The notes below the pieces were generated by a model, which had not been told where the DNA came from, did no database searches, and saw only the letters and a program-made list of their open reading frames with translations. A DNA stretch of 7,560 nucleotides. Origin: CAZIWX01 sp964543125 (lineage in GTDB: Bacteria; Fidelibacterota; UBA8477). This document shows, in pieces, positions 1-5,987 of this stretch. Numbering within the stretch: position 1 is the stretch's first letter; every line of letters starts with the position of its first letter. The position numbers and the translations under genes were made by a program. The stretch is taken from NCBI GenBank assembly GCA_964543125.1, contig CAZIWX010000116.1, positions 1-7,560 on the forward strand, written 5' to 3'.

Positions 1-89
1 CCCTGCTCATTGTACGCCGTGACCATTCTGAAGATGTGAAACATATTGTGGCTGAACTGGAGCACCGGAAACGAGAGGATTTGTTGTAA
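1..89 (+). CDS. 3' end of an unidentified gene (partial)
   Basis: Only the last 28 codons are present, read in frame from base 3 to the TAA at 87-89. The other two forward frames close within the first 40 bases. The tail is charged and helix-like (begins LLIVRRDHSEDV, ends KREDLL). It is too short for me to assign a family. The stop abuts the next start (TAA then TTG at 90), and the downstream ribosome binding site (GAGAGG, 73-78) lies inside this gene. It is therefore probably the upstream member of the same operon. Confidence 0.6.
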   Translation, partial: LLIVRRDHSEDVKHIVAELEHRKREDLL

Positions 90-389
90 TTGAAACCCGA
101 GGAGATCAGAACCATCTTCGAAAAATTAGCGGCAACGCTGGGATACACCGTGCGGTACGAAAAAGGCGACTTCCGCGGCGGCGCTTGCCGGATTAATGAC
201 GATAAACAGATTATCATCAATTCAGCGGCTCCCATCCGTCATCAGAATTTTGCCTTTGCACGGGTGCTGGTGAATCTCAATCCGCTTTTCGACGGGACTG
301 ACCTGCCGGCGGAAGCGGCCAACATTCTTAAAGACATTAGCGAAGACAATAAACGCCGGGCGGCAACGGATACGTATGCGTTGGACTGA
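90..389 (+). CDS. Small conserved hypothetical protein, 99 aa
   Basis: A soluble 99-residue protein with no signal peptide or membrane segment. An N-terminal helix (about residues 3-17) is followed by a short beta-rich part with YEKGDFRGGACRIND (about 24-38) and a hydrophobic strand QIIIN, then a helical half ending in a charged tail. I recall the pattern RYEKGDF(K/R)GG from uncharacterised small proteins of Bacteroidetes and relatives; no function is known to me. The start is TTG at 90, directly after the upstream stop, chosen because GAGAGG at 73-78 is well placed for it; there is no ATG nearby. It overlaps the following phosphatase gene by 14 bases, which suggests translational coupling. 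The link to phosphatase signalling is positional only. Confidence 0.75.
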   Translation: MKPEEIRTIFEKLAATLGYTVRYEKGDFRGGACRINDDKQIIINSAAPIRHQNFAFARVLVNLNPLFDGTDLPAEAANILKDISEDNKRRAATDTYALD

Positions 390-2319
390 GCAATTTATCA
401 GCAACTTCATCCTCATTTTAATTCTCACCGCGTGGACGGTTACTGTTGACTGGGTGATTGATTTCGAGACCAATCTAGTCTTGGCGCTCATGGTGCAGGC
501 GGTTGGAATCGTGTTTGGCTTTCGATTCATTCAATCGCGCGTGAAAAAAATTGTAGTCCGTCTCATTGCGCCGGTTTATTTCGATCGTCATCAACGGTTG
601 CGCCACCTCGTTAGCGAGATCCGCGATGTAAACACCTATCCTGAAATGCTAACGCGGATTCGGGACACTTTGCTGGAAGTCTTTGAGATCGATGTATTGG
701 CGATTTTCGTGAAACAGGGGGTTGTTTACCGCATCGAAAAAGCCGCCGCGCCGGCGCCGATTGTGTTGGATGGCATTCAGTGTTCACTAAAACACCCTTT
801 GGTGGCAACACTGCGGAAGACCGATTCCTACCTGGTCCCGATCAAATACAGTATTGAAGACCTGGCCAGCGACGATCAAGCCCGCGGCGCGATCAGCTAC
901 CAATCCTTCAAATTATTCCGTTGGGCAATTCCGCTGCGCACCGAAGGTTTACTCACCGGCTTCATTTTGGTGAATAAGATTCCGGATGACATCTCATCCC
1001 GGAGCCTGAATTTCATCTTTCTCCAGACCATTGATCAGATTGCCGTGGCGTTAGATGTGAAAAAATTGATGCATCGGCTGACCATCGAAACCGATAAGAA
1101 AAAAGTACTCTCCAACATCAGTGACCGGATCAACGCTTCCGCCAGCCGGGCGGCTCTGTTCAACACTATTTTGGATCAACTGGAAAATGTGATGCAGTTC
1201 GACGCCTGTGGAGTATTCCTGACCGCCAAGGATGAAGTAACGATTGATAAATTTCTCCAGCGGGGTTATAACCGGCGCCGAATCAATCCATTAAAATTGA
1301 AAATCGGACGCGGCATCGTGGGACGGTGTATTGCGGGCCGGAAAGCCCTCATGACCCGGGATGTGCGTCTGGATGCCACTTACATAGCCGGCCGGAATGA
1401 AACCCGCTCCGAGTTATGTGTGCCTATTGTGGCCGGCAAACGTTGCTGGGGTGCAATCAATCTGGAATCCAATCAGATTGCCCGGTATGCCGACGATGAC
1501 CGCCAGTTTTTGGAAACCATTGCTACTCAAGCCGGTGTGACCATGGAAAATCTGGAACTTCAAACCAAAATGATCGAGAGTAAATTCGGGGACGACATGG
1601 ACCGTGCGGAGCAAATCCAACGATCACTGCTGCCCAGTGACATTCCCAATCCGCCGGATATGGAATTCAACCTCCAGTTTGTGCCGAGCAGGCAAATCGG
1701 CGGTGATTTTTATGATCTGAGTCAGCCGGGAGAAAACGCCTTCCTGGTGGCTATTGGTGATGTGGTGGGCAAGGGTATTCCCGGAGCTTTACTCATGTCG
1801 AATTTTTATGCCGGTTACCAAAGCGAGATCAAATCGCGGAAAAGCCTGGGGCAGATCATGAGTTTTCTCAACCAGCAGTTGGCTAAAGATGAGAATGTGA
1901 GTCGTGAAGTGACCTTTTTCCTGAGCCAACTGGAGACGGAACACGGTGTTATGCACTATGTCAATGCCGGCCATCCGCCACCGATGATCTTCCACCGGGA
2001 TGGCTCCTGGGATCGATTGGAAGCCGGCGGTCCAATATTAGGAGCCGACAAAGGCTCCCGCTATCCGGTAGCCGAGGTGGTCCTGCAAAAAGAAGATTTG
2101 CTGGTGCTGTACACGGATGGCGTCACTGAAGCGGTGGATTCTTCGGGGCAATTATTTGATGAAAAAGGCATCATTGACCTGGTACAAGAGCATCTGAATG
2201 CCCGGGCGGATGAAATTGGAGCCGCGTTGCTTGAAAAAATTTATCGTTTCACCCGGTCCAACCTGCTGAAGGACGATGTCACCGTCATTTTAGCCCGCTA
2301 TCAACCGAATCTGCATTAG
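376..2319 (+). CDS. Membrane-anchored tandem-GAF SpoIIE-type (PP2C) serine/threonine phosphatase, 647 aa
   Basis: Domain order: two hydrophobic helices (about residues 8-28 and 33-53), a GAF-like region (about 76-235), a second, clearer GAF domain (about 244-395), then a SpoIIE/PPM phosphatase domain (about 410-645). The phosphatase shows GGDFYD (442-447), IGDVVGKGIPGA (460-471), NAGHPPP (530-536), YTDGVTEA (579-586) and DDVTVI (633-638). The Asp residues that bind the two metal ions in RsbU/SpoIIE proteins (D444, D462, D581, D633/D634) are present, so it should be active. Proteins of this design usually dephosphorylate a STAS-domain anti-anti-sigma factor in response to a signal bound by GAF. 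No STAS protein or anti-sigma kinase is encoded in the window, so the substrate is unknown. ATG 376 is chosen because the membrane helices follow at once. The upstream gene overlaps by 14 bases and there is no strong ribosome binding site of its own, which fits coupling. Confidence 0.93.
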   Translation: MRWTEQFISNFILILILTAWTVTVDWVIDFETNLVLALMVQAVGIVFGFRFIQSRVKKIVVRLIAPVYFDRHQRLRHLVSEIRDVNTYPEMLTRIRDTLLEVFEIDVLAIFVKQGVVYRIEKAAAPAPIVLDGIQCSLKHPLVATLRKTDSYLVPIKYSIEDLASDDQARGAISYQSFKLFRWAIPLRTEGLLTGFILVNKIPDDISSRSLNFIFLQTIDQIAVALDVKKLMHRLTIETDKKKVLSNISDRINASASRAALFNTILDQLENVMQFDACGVFLTAKDEVTIDKFLQRGYNRRRINPLKLKIGRGIVGRCIAGRKALMTRDVRLDATYIAGRNETRSELCVPIVAGKRCWGAINLESNQIARYADDDRQFLETIATQAGVTMENLELQTKMIESKFGDDMDRAEQIQRSLLPSDIPNPPDMEFNLQFVPSRQIGGDFYDLSQPGENAFLVAIGDVVGKGIPGALLMSNFYAGYQSEIKSRKSLGQIMSFLNQQLAKDENVSREVTFFLSQLETEHGVMHYVNAGHPPPMIFHRDGSWDRLEAGGPILGADKGSRYPVAEVVLQKEDLLVLYTDGVTEAVDSSGQLFDEKGIIDLVQEHLNARADEIGAALLEKIYRFTRSNLLKDDVTVILARYQPNLH

Positions 2320-2626
2320 GGTTGGAGCCGATTTCATTTTCAATATTCGATCAAACGGAACGGTTTTTGAAGCAGTGTGCCAAGCGTGAAGATTGGAATG
2401 AGTAAGCCATTGGGATACACCCGGTATCCGGTTTGGGGCGAGTTAGTTTTTCCTAACGTCGTGCGCCGTTTAGAACATAGATTAGCGCGTTTGGAAATGA
2501 TTCAGTAAAATGACGCTCATTATCACTATAAAAAAACAAACCCGATTCACTTTCCAATCAAAATGGAGTTCCTCGGGTAAACCCGCGGTCCCCAAAAAAT
2601 ACCTATCTGCGTCAGACGGTTGGAAG

Positions 2627-2643
2627 CCGGCCCGGCAGTTGCC
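2627..2643 (+). promoter_or_regulatory. Possible sigma-54 (-24/-12) promoter, distal
   Basis: GG at 2629-2630 and TTGC at 2639-2642 have the GG-N10-GC spacing. Against the consensus YTGGCACGN4TTGCW, the bases Y, G, G, C, C, G and TTGC match, while T, A and the final W do not. The predicted start is about 120 bases before the EF-G-like start codon. It coincides with the GC-rich hairpin 2631-2646, so base composition may explain it. Confidence 0.25.
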
Positions 2644-2718
2644 GGGGACTAGAGCACGATTATCCGCCTCGGTATCGGGGTCCGACATCGCATCGAAGCC
2701 AGGATAATTATCGGGATC

Positions 2719-2735
2719 CAGGCCGATAAATTGCA
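2719..2735 (+). promoter_or_regulatory. Possible sigma-54 (-24/-12) promoter, proximal
   Basis: GG at 2721-2722, ten bases, then GC at 2733-2734 within TTGCA gives an exact -24/-12 spacing and a perfect -12 half. The -24 half matches only at GGC and the leading C. It would start transcription near 2745, about 30 bases before the EF-G-like ATG, leaving room for the Shine-Dalgarno site. Enhancer sites for an activator were not recognised. Confidence 0.3.
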
Positions 2736-2759
2736 GATAAAACCATTTAAAATTATCCC

Positions 2760-2765
2760 GGGAGG
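2760..2765 (+). promoter_or_regulatory. Strong ribosome binding site of the EF-G-like gene
   Basis: GGGAGG followed after nine bases by ATG 2775. It is the best Shine-Dalgarno match in the window and fixes the start of the EF-G-like protein. Confidence 0.8.
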
Positions 2766-2774
2766 AAAAAGTCG

Positions 2775-4844
2775 ATGAAAGAATATCATGTAAAGGATAT
2801 CCGCAATATTGCCATTGTCGGTCACGCCGCCACAGGAAAAACCACCCTGGTGGAGGCGATGCTGTATGCAACGGGAGCAACTACCCGTCTGGGGAGTGTG
2901 GGTGAAGGCAATACCAAGTCTGATTTTTTGGCCGCGGAAATTAGTCGTCAGCACTCAATCAGCACCTCTTTGCTGACGGTGGAATGGAATAACACAAAAT
3001 TTAATATATTGGATGCACCGGGTGCGCCGGATTTCATTGGCGACGCCATGAGTACGGTCCGCGTCGCGGATGTGGGCCTCATCTCCATCAGTGGCGCCGC
3101 CGGGGTCGAGATGGGAACCGCGGTGATGTGGGATTTTTGCGAACAATTCAAAATCCCCCGTTTATTCGTCGTCAATATGCTGGACAAAGAGCATGTCGCT
3201 TTCCGTTCAATTTTTGATAATTTGAAAGATCGTTTCGGTAATCATGTGACATTAATGCAAATCCCCATCGCGGAAGGTGTGGGTTTCCATAAAATCGCCG
3301 ATATTATTCGCAAAAAAGTGCTCGTTTTTGATACTAATTCGGGGAAATATACTCAGGAAAATATCCCGGCTGATCTGGTGGACGAAGTGGATCAATTGCA
3401 CCTGGAATTAGTTGAGCAGGTCGCCGAGACGGACGATTCGCTCATGGAAAAGTATTTTGAAGAGGGGTCGCTTTCAGAAGACGATCTGAGAGCCGGGTTA
3501 CGGGATGGCATTATTCAAAAACAGATCTTCCCGGTTTTCACCACGGCCGCCGCGGCTATGGTTGGCATTACCCGGCTCATGGAAATTTTCGAAAAATATA
3601 TTCCTTCACCAGCCGAAGCACTGCCGGAAACCACGGTTGACGGAACCGAACTGATGTGCGATGAAAACGGGCCGGTGGCTGCGTATGTGTTCAAAACTTC
3701 CAGTGAAGCGCATGTGGGTGAGTTGAGTTACTTCCGGGTCTTCTCCGGAAAAATCGTCAGCAATATGGATCTGGTAAATAAAAATCGGGACGTGACCGAA
3801 CGGTTGGGTCATATTTATGTGGTCAATGGACATGATCGAGCCGAAGTCAACAGTTTGGTTGCCGGCGATATTGGCGCCACGGTAAAATTAAAAGAGACTC
3901 ACACCGGCGATACGCTATCCGATCCCAAATCAGGCCTGATCATTAAACCGGTGGCGTATCCACCACCGAATATTCAGTCGGCGATCGTGGCAAAAGCCAA
4001 GGGCGAGGAAGAAAAAATCAGCGCCGGTTTGGTATTGCTTCACAACGAAGACCCCACTTTCTTCTACGAAGTTGATCCGGAACTGGGTCAGACGATCATC
4101 AGTGGACAAGGTGAGCTCCAGCTGCAAATTGCGTTCAACAAACTCAAAGAGCGGTTCCATGTGGATGTGGATATGGTGGAACCCAAGATCGCCTATCGCG
4201 AAACCATCAAAGGTAACGGGCAATCAAAATATCGTCATAAAAAGCAAAGCGGCGGCGCCGGTCAGTTTGCTGAAGTCTGGATGCGGGTGGAATCACTGCC
4301 ACGAGGGGAAGGACTGGTATTTACGGCTACCCTGGTGGGTCAGAATGTTGACCGGGTCTTTGTGCCCTCGGTGGAAAAGGGTGTAAAAGCCGCTTCCAAG
4401 GAAGGTCCGGTGGCCGGCTATCCGGTTGTGGATGTAAAAGCCACCTTTTATGATGGTAAAATGCATCCGGTGGATTCCAAGGATATCGCCTTCCAGATCG
4501 CCGGTAAGGCTGCTTTCAAAGAGGCCTTTATGCAGGGCAGACCCTATTTATTGGAACCTGTTTTTGACATCGAAGTCAAGGTTCCCGAAGAATTCATGGG
4601 TGATGTGATGGGTGATGTCACGGCTCGCCGGGGCCGGATTAGCGGGATGGAAAGCGACGGTCACTTTCAGATCCTGAAAGCCAAAGTGCCCTTGGCTAAT
4701 CTCTATAAATATTCCACGGTGTTGCGCTCCATAACCCAGGGCAAAGCTTCCCATCGGCAAAAGTTCAGCCATTATGAGGAGGTGCCGCGGGACGAGGAAC
4801 AAAAGATCATTGCAGCGGTCAAAGCTGCTAAAGCCGAGGAATAA
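2775..4844 (+). CDS. Elongation factor G-like translational GTPase (EF-G paralogue), 689 aa
   Basis: Full EF-G layout: GTPase domain with G' insertion (about 1-285), domain II (about 300-385), domain III with GQGELQL (444-450), domain IV from YRETIKG (474) with KQSGGAGQF (490-498) and tip loop MHPVDS (563-568), and domain V with GDVMGDVTARRGRI (609-622). The P-loop is GHAATGKT (16-23). Key GTPase positions differ from housekeeping EF-G. The switch I Thr is replaced by Ser (S61). Switch II is DAPGAPDF (80-87), so the catalytic His is Ala84. G4 is NMLD (134-137) instead of NKxD. I recall DAPG-x-x-DF and NQLD in the EF-G-like paralogues of Bacteroidetes, so this is more likely a family trait than decay. 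It probably acts on the ribosome, but whether in translocation, recycling or a stress role cannot be read from sequence. The start is fixed by GGGAGG. A long upstream gap suggests its own promoter. The HIT gene follows after 107 bases. Confidence 0.93.
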   Translation: MKEYHVKDIRNIAIVGHAATGKTTLVEAMLYATGATTRLGSVGEGNTKSDFLAAEISRQHSISTSLLTVEWNNTKFNILDAPGAPDFIGDAMSTVRVADVGLISISGAAGVEMGTAVMWDFCEQFKIPRLFVVNMLDKEHVAFRSIFDNLKDRFGNHVTLMQIPIAEGVGFHKIADIIRKKVLVFDTNSGKYTQENIPADLVDEVDQLHLELVEQVAETDDSLMEKYFEEGSLSEDDLRAGLRDGIIQKQIFPVFTTAAAAMVGITRLMEIFEKYIPSPAEALPETTVDGTELMCDENGPVAAYVFKTSSEAHVGELSYFRVFSGKIVSNMDLVNKNRDVTERLGHIYVVNGHDRAEVNSLVAGDIGATVKLKETHTGDTLSDPKSGLIIKPVAYPPPNIQSAIVAKAKGEEEKISAGLVLLHNEDPTFFYEVDPELGQTIISGQGELQLQIAFNKLKERFHVDVDMVEPKIAYRETIKGNGQSKYRHKKQSGGAGQFAEVWMRVESLPRGEGLVFTATLVGQNVDRVFVPSVEKGVKAASKEGPVAGYPVVDVKATFYDGKMHPVDSKDIAFQIAGKAAFKEAFMQGRPYLLEPVFDIEVKVPEEFMGDVMGDVTARRGRISGMESDGHFQILKAKVPLANLYKYSTVLRSITQGKASHRQKFSHYEEVPRDEEQKIIAAVKAAKAEE

Positions 4845-4858
4845 GTAAGGTATTAATC

Positions 4859-4875
4859 CGGGCGGCGCCTGCCCG
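4859..4875 (+). repeat. GC-rich near-palindrome between the EF-G-like and HIT genes
   Basis: CGGGC (4859-4863) pairs with GCCCG (4871-4875) around a central GGCGCC-containing loop; the whole 17-mer is almost self-complementary. No T-run follows, so it is not a standard rho-independent terminator. It could attenuate or stabilise the transcript, or be a short dispersed palindrome: a similar CTGCCC/GGGCAG arrangement occurs at 5782-5801. Confidence 0.35.
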
Positions 4876-4951
4876 AGCCTGCCGGTCACGCTGTAAGACA
4901 GTGAAAGCGGATCGAAAGGCGTCGCTCGCCGCACTTCAAGCGAGGCATTCA

Positions 4952-5437
4952 ATGGATCAACTCTGGGCTCCCTGGCGCATGGAATATATTCTCTCTGAAA
5001 AAGAAAATGGGTGCATCTTTTGTGATAAAGCCCGAGTTGAAACCGATCGTGAGAATCTCCTCCTCTATCGCGGGAAAACGGCTTTTGTGCTCATGAATCT
5101 GTATCCCTACAATAATGGTCACCTTATGCTGGCGCCTTATGAACATGTTGATTCCCTGGAAAAATTACCCGTGAATACGCTGACCGAGGTTATGACTTTG
5201 TCACAAGTGACGATGAAAATTTTACGCGAGACCCTGGGAGCGGAAGGATTTAACCTTGGTGTAAATCAGGGGAAAATCGCCGGGGCGGGAATCGCCGGGC
5301 ATTTGCATTTTCACATCGTACCGCGTTGGCCGGGCGACACTAATTTTATGCCGGTAACCGGTCATACCAAGGTGATGGTCCAGGGCCTGACCGAAACATT
5401 TGACCAATTGAAAGCCGAATTTAACAAACTTTCCTAA
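4952..5437 (+). CDS. HIT-family nucleotide hydrolase/phosphorylase, 161 aa
   Basis: The histidine triad is at 117-121 (HLHFH, followed by IVPRW), with His119 the expected nucleophile. The following GDTNFMPV (128-135) is typical of the bacterial HIT branch related to diadenosine polyphosphate (Ap4A) hydrolases and phosphorylases. An N-terminal CIFC (21-24) suggests a structural zinc site. NLYPYNNGHLMLAPYEH (49-65) is the conserved strand and nucleotide-pocket region. The family cleaves or transfers nucleoside phosphates from dinucleotides or AMP conjugates; the exact substrate is not predictable. The start is ATG 4952, with GAGG at 4942-4945 six bases upstream. It gives the family-typical beginning MDQLWAPWRMEYI. 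An in-frame GTG at 4901 would add 17 residues without family support. It lies 107 bases after the EF-G-like gene and may be co-transcribed with it. Confidence 0.92.
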   Translation: MDQLWAPWRMEYILSEKENGCIFCDKARVETDRENLLLYRGKTAFVLMNLYPYNNGHLMLAPYEHVDSLEKLPVNTLTEVMTLSQVTMKILRETLGAEGFNLGVNQGKIAGAGIAGHLHFHIVPRWPGDTNFMPVTGHTKVMVQGLTETFDQLKAEFNKLS

Positions 5438-5451
5438 GGATCAACGATTTT

Positions 5452-5496
5452 AGTCCGACGGACGGAAAGACCCGATCCGGACTTGGACTGCTTTTA
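5452..5496 (+). terminator. Possible weak terminator after the HIT gene
   Basis: AGTCCG (5452-5457) can pair with CGGACT (5478-5483), or AGTCC with GGACT (5485-5489). The second pairing is followed by GCTTTTA. The loops are long and the T-run short, so termination would be inefficient. Its place 15 bases after the HIT stop supports the idea. Confidence 0.3.
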
Positions 5497-5512
5497 CTAG
5501 GTTATTACTAAT

Positions 5513-5602
5513 TCCGGAGTAGCTCAACGGTAGCGCGGGTGGTTGATGTCAGTCTGAAAGCGGATACTTGATTGGATCAACCACCAGGCTGGGAGTTTAT
5601 CC
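5513..5602 (+). pseudogene. tRNA-like remnant with an enlarged anticodon loop
   Basis: The order of parts is that of a tRNA. Acceptor 5' strand TCCGGAG (5513-5519) is followed by TA, then a D-arm GCTC-AACGGTA-GCGC (5522-5536) with one mismatch. Anticodon stem GGTGG (5538-5542) pairs with CCACC (5581-5585), then come variable loop AGGCT (5586-5590), T-stem 5' strand GGGAG (5591-5595) and T-loop TTTATCC (5596-5602). The anticodon loop is 38 bases instead of 7, because TTGAT and ATCAA extend the stem to ten perfect pairs around a 28-base loop. The T-stem 3' strand, the acceptor 3' strand CTCCGGA and CCA are missing. It is therefore not a working tRNA as read. It could be a decayed tRNA or an RNA or DNA element that copied a tRNA 5' part. 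The anticodon identity cannot be recovered. Confidence 0.5.
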
Positions 5603-5641
5603 ATTATTCAGCGAGGCTGCCGAGTCAAATGTTCTCTGACT

Positions 5642-5929
5642 ATGTTTTATATTCCAAATTTCTCCAACCGGCTCTTTAACGGCCAGACTAATATTCCGGC
5701 GATTCGTTTCCGGCAGCATCCGGCCGGTAAAGTTCGTTACGCTAAAGCCCATCACCCTTGGGTGTTGATTTACCATGCAGCCTGCCCTACCTGGCGGGCA
5801 GCCCCGCGGCATGAGCGTGAATTTAAATCACCCGGCGGCCGTGATTGGACCAAATCGAAGGGTGGCTTTGCAATTGACAGTAAAGTTGTTTACTTATTTG
5901 CGCCTGCATTTCTTGCATTAACCTGTTAA
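5642..5929 (+). pseudogene. Degenerate small GIY-YIG nuclease gene (95 aa open frame)
   Basis: The open frame matches, as I remember it, the short stand-alone GIY-YIG (UPF0213/YhbQ-like) proteins: it opens MFYI, then NRLFNGQTN (9-17), GKVRY-KAH-PWVLIYH (29-45), and HEREFKS...GGRDW (57-69). The family usually starts like MFYVYIL, carries a YIG where this has FNG, and has its catalytic Glu four residues before Lys, here E58/K62. The N-terminal GIY part looks shortened by about two residues, the YIG Tyr is Phe12 with Asn for Ile, and the loop after QTN shows a compensated one-residue loss and gain before R22. The Glu survives. I infer an inactive relic without stop codons, though a diverged live protein is possible. 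It sits 40 bases after a tRNA-like remnant, an arrangement I recall for these genes. The inverted repeat CTGCCC/GGGCAG at 5782-5801 lies inside it. Confidence 0.6.
5874..5900 (+). promoter_or_regulatory. Weak sigma-70-like promoter before the sigma-54-like/GIY-YIG gene
   Basis: A perfect -35 TTGACA (5874-5879) is followed after 15 bases by TATTTG (5895-5900), a poor -10 with short spacing. It is well placed, about 90 bases before the preferred start of the next gene, but overlaps the end of the degenerate GIY-YIG frame. Confidence 0.25.
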
Positions 5930-5987
5930 TCCACGGATCATGATCACCCCACACCTCTACCAGATCATCATGGCAAAGGTCAGTAGT

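Larger units (their letters stand above)
2320..2774 (+). other. 455-base intergenic region, probable long leader/promoter region of the EF-G-like gene
   Basis: No convincing gene. It contains three perfect short inverted repeats: GGATAC/GTATCC (2413-2418 with 2424-2429), GTTAG/CTAAC (2442-2446 with 2453-2457) and CCCGGC/GCCGGG (2631-2636 with 2641-2646). None is followed by a T-run, so none is a standard terminator. Two elements with sigma-54 -24/-12 spacing are listed separately. A 65-codon open frame on + (2510-2707) and an overlapping frame on - both lack a recognisable product and look like chance. Confidence 0.55.

Noticed and set aside
2510..2707. 65-codon plus-strand open frame in the EF-G-like leader
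   Set aside because: No ribosome binding site, no domain, low-complexity basic composition, and it overlaps the opposite-strand frame.
2482..2880. 132-codon minus-strand open frame with DPDNYPGFDAMSDPDTEAD
   Set aside because: The acidic stretch is suggestive of a secreted-protein fragment, but the frame overlaps the EF-G-like gene start, lacks a ribosome binding site and shows no family I can name.
4901..4951. 17-residue N-terminal extension of the HIT protein from GTG 4901
   Set aside because: ATG 4952 has GAGG six bases upstream and gives the family-typical N-terminus; the extension has no family support.
5782..5801. CTGCCC/GGGCAG inverted repeat as a terminator or insertion end
   Set aside because: It lies inside the degenerate GIY-YIG frame, has no T-run and no flanking duplication; kept only as a comparison with the 4859-4875 palindrome.
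5597..5812. Minus-strand 71-codon frame
   Set aside because: Antisense shadow of the GIY-YIG relic, which has recognisable family motifs on the + strand.
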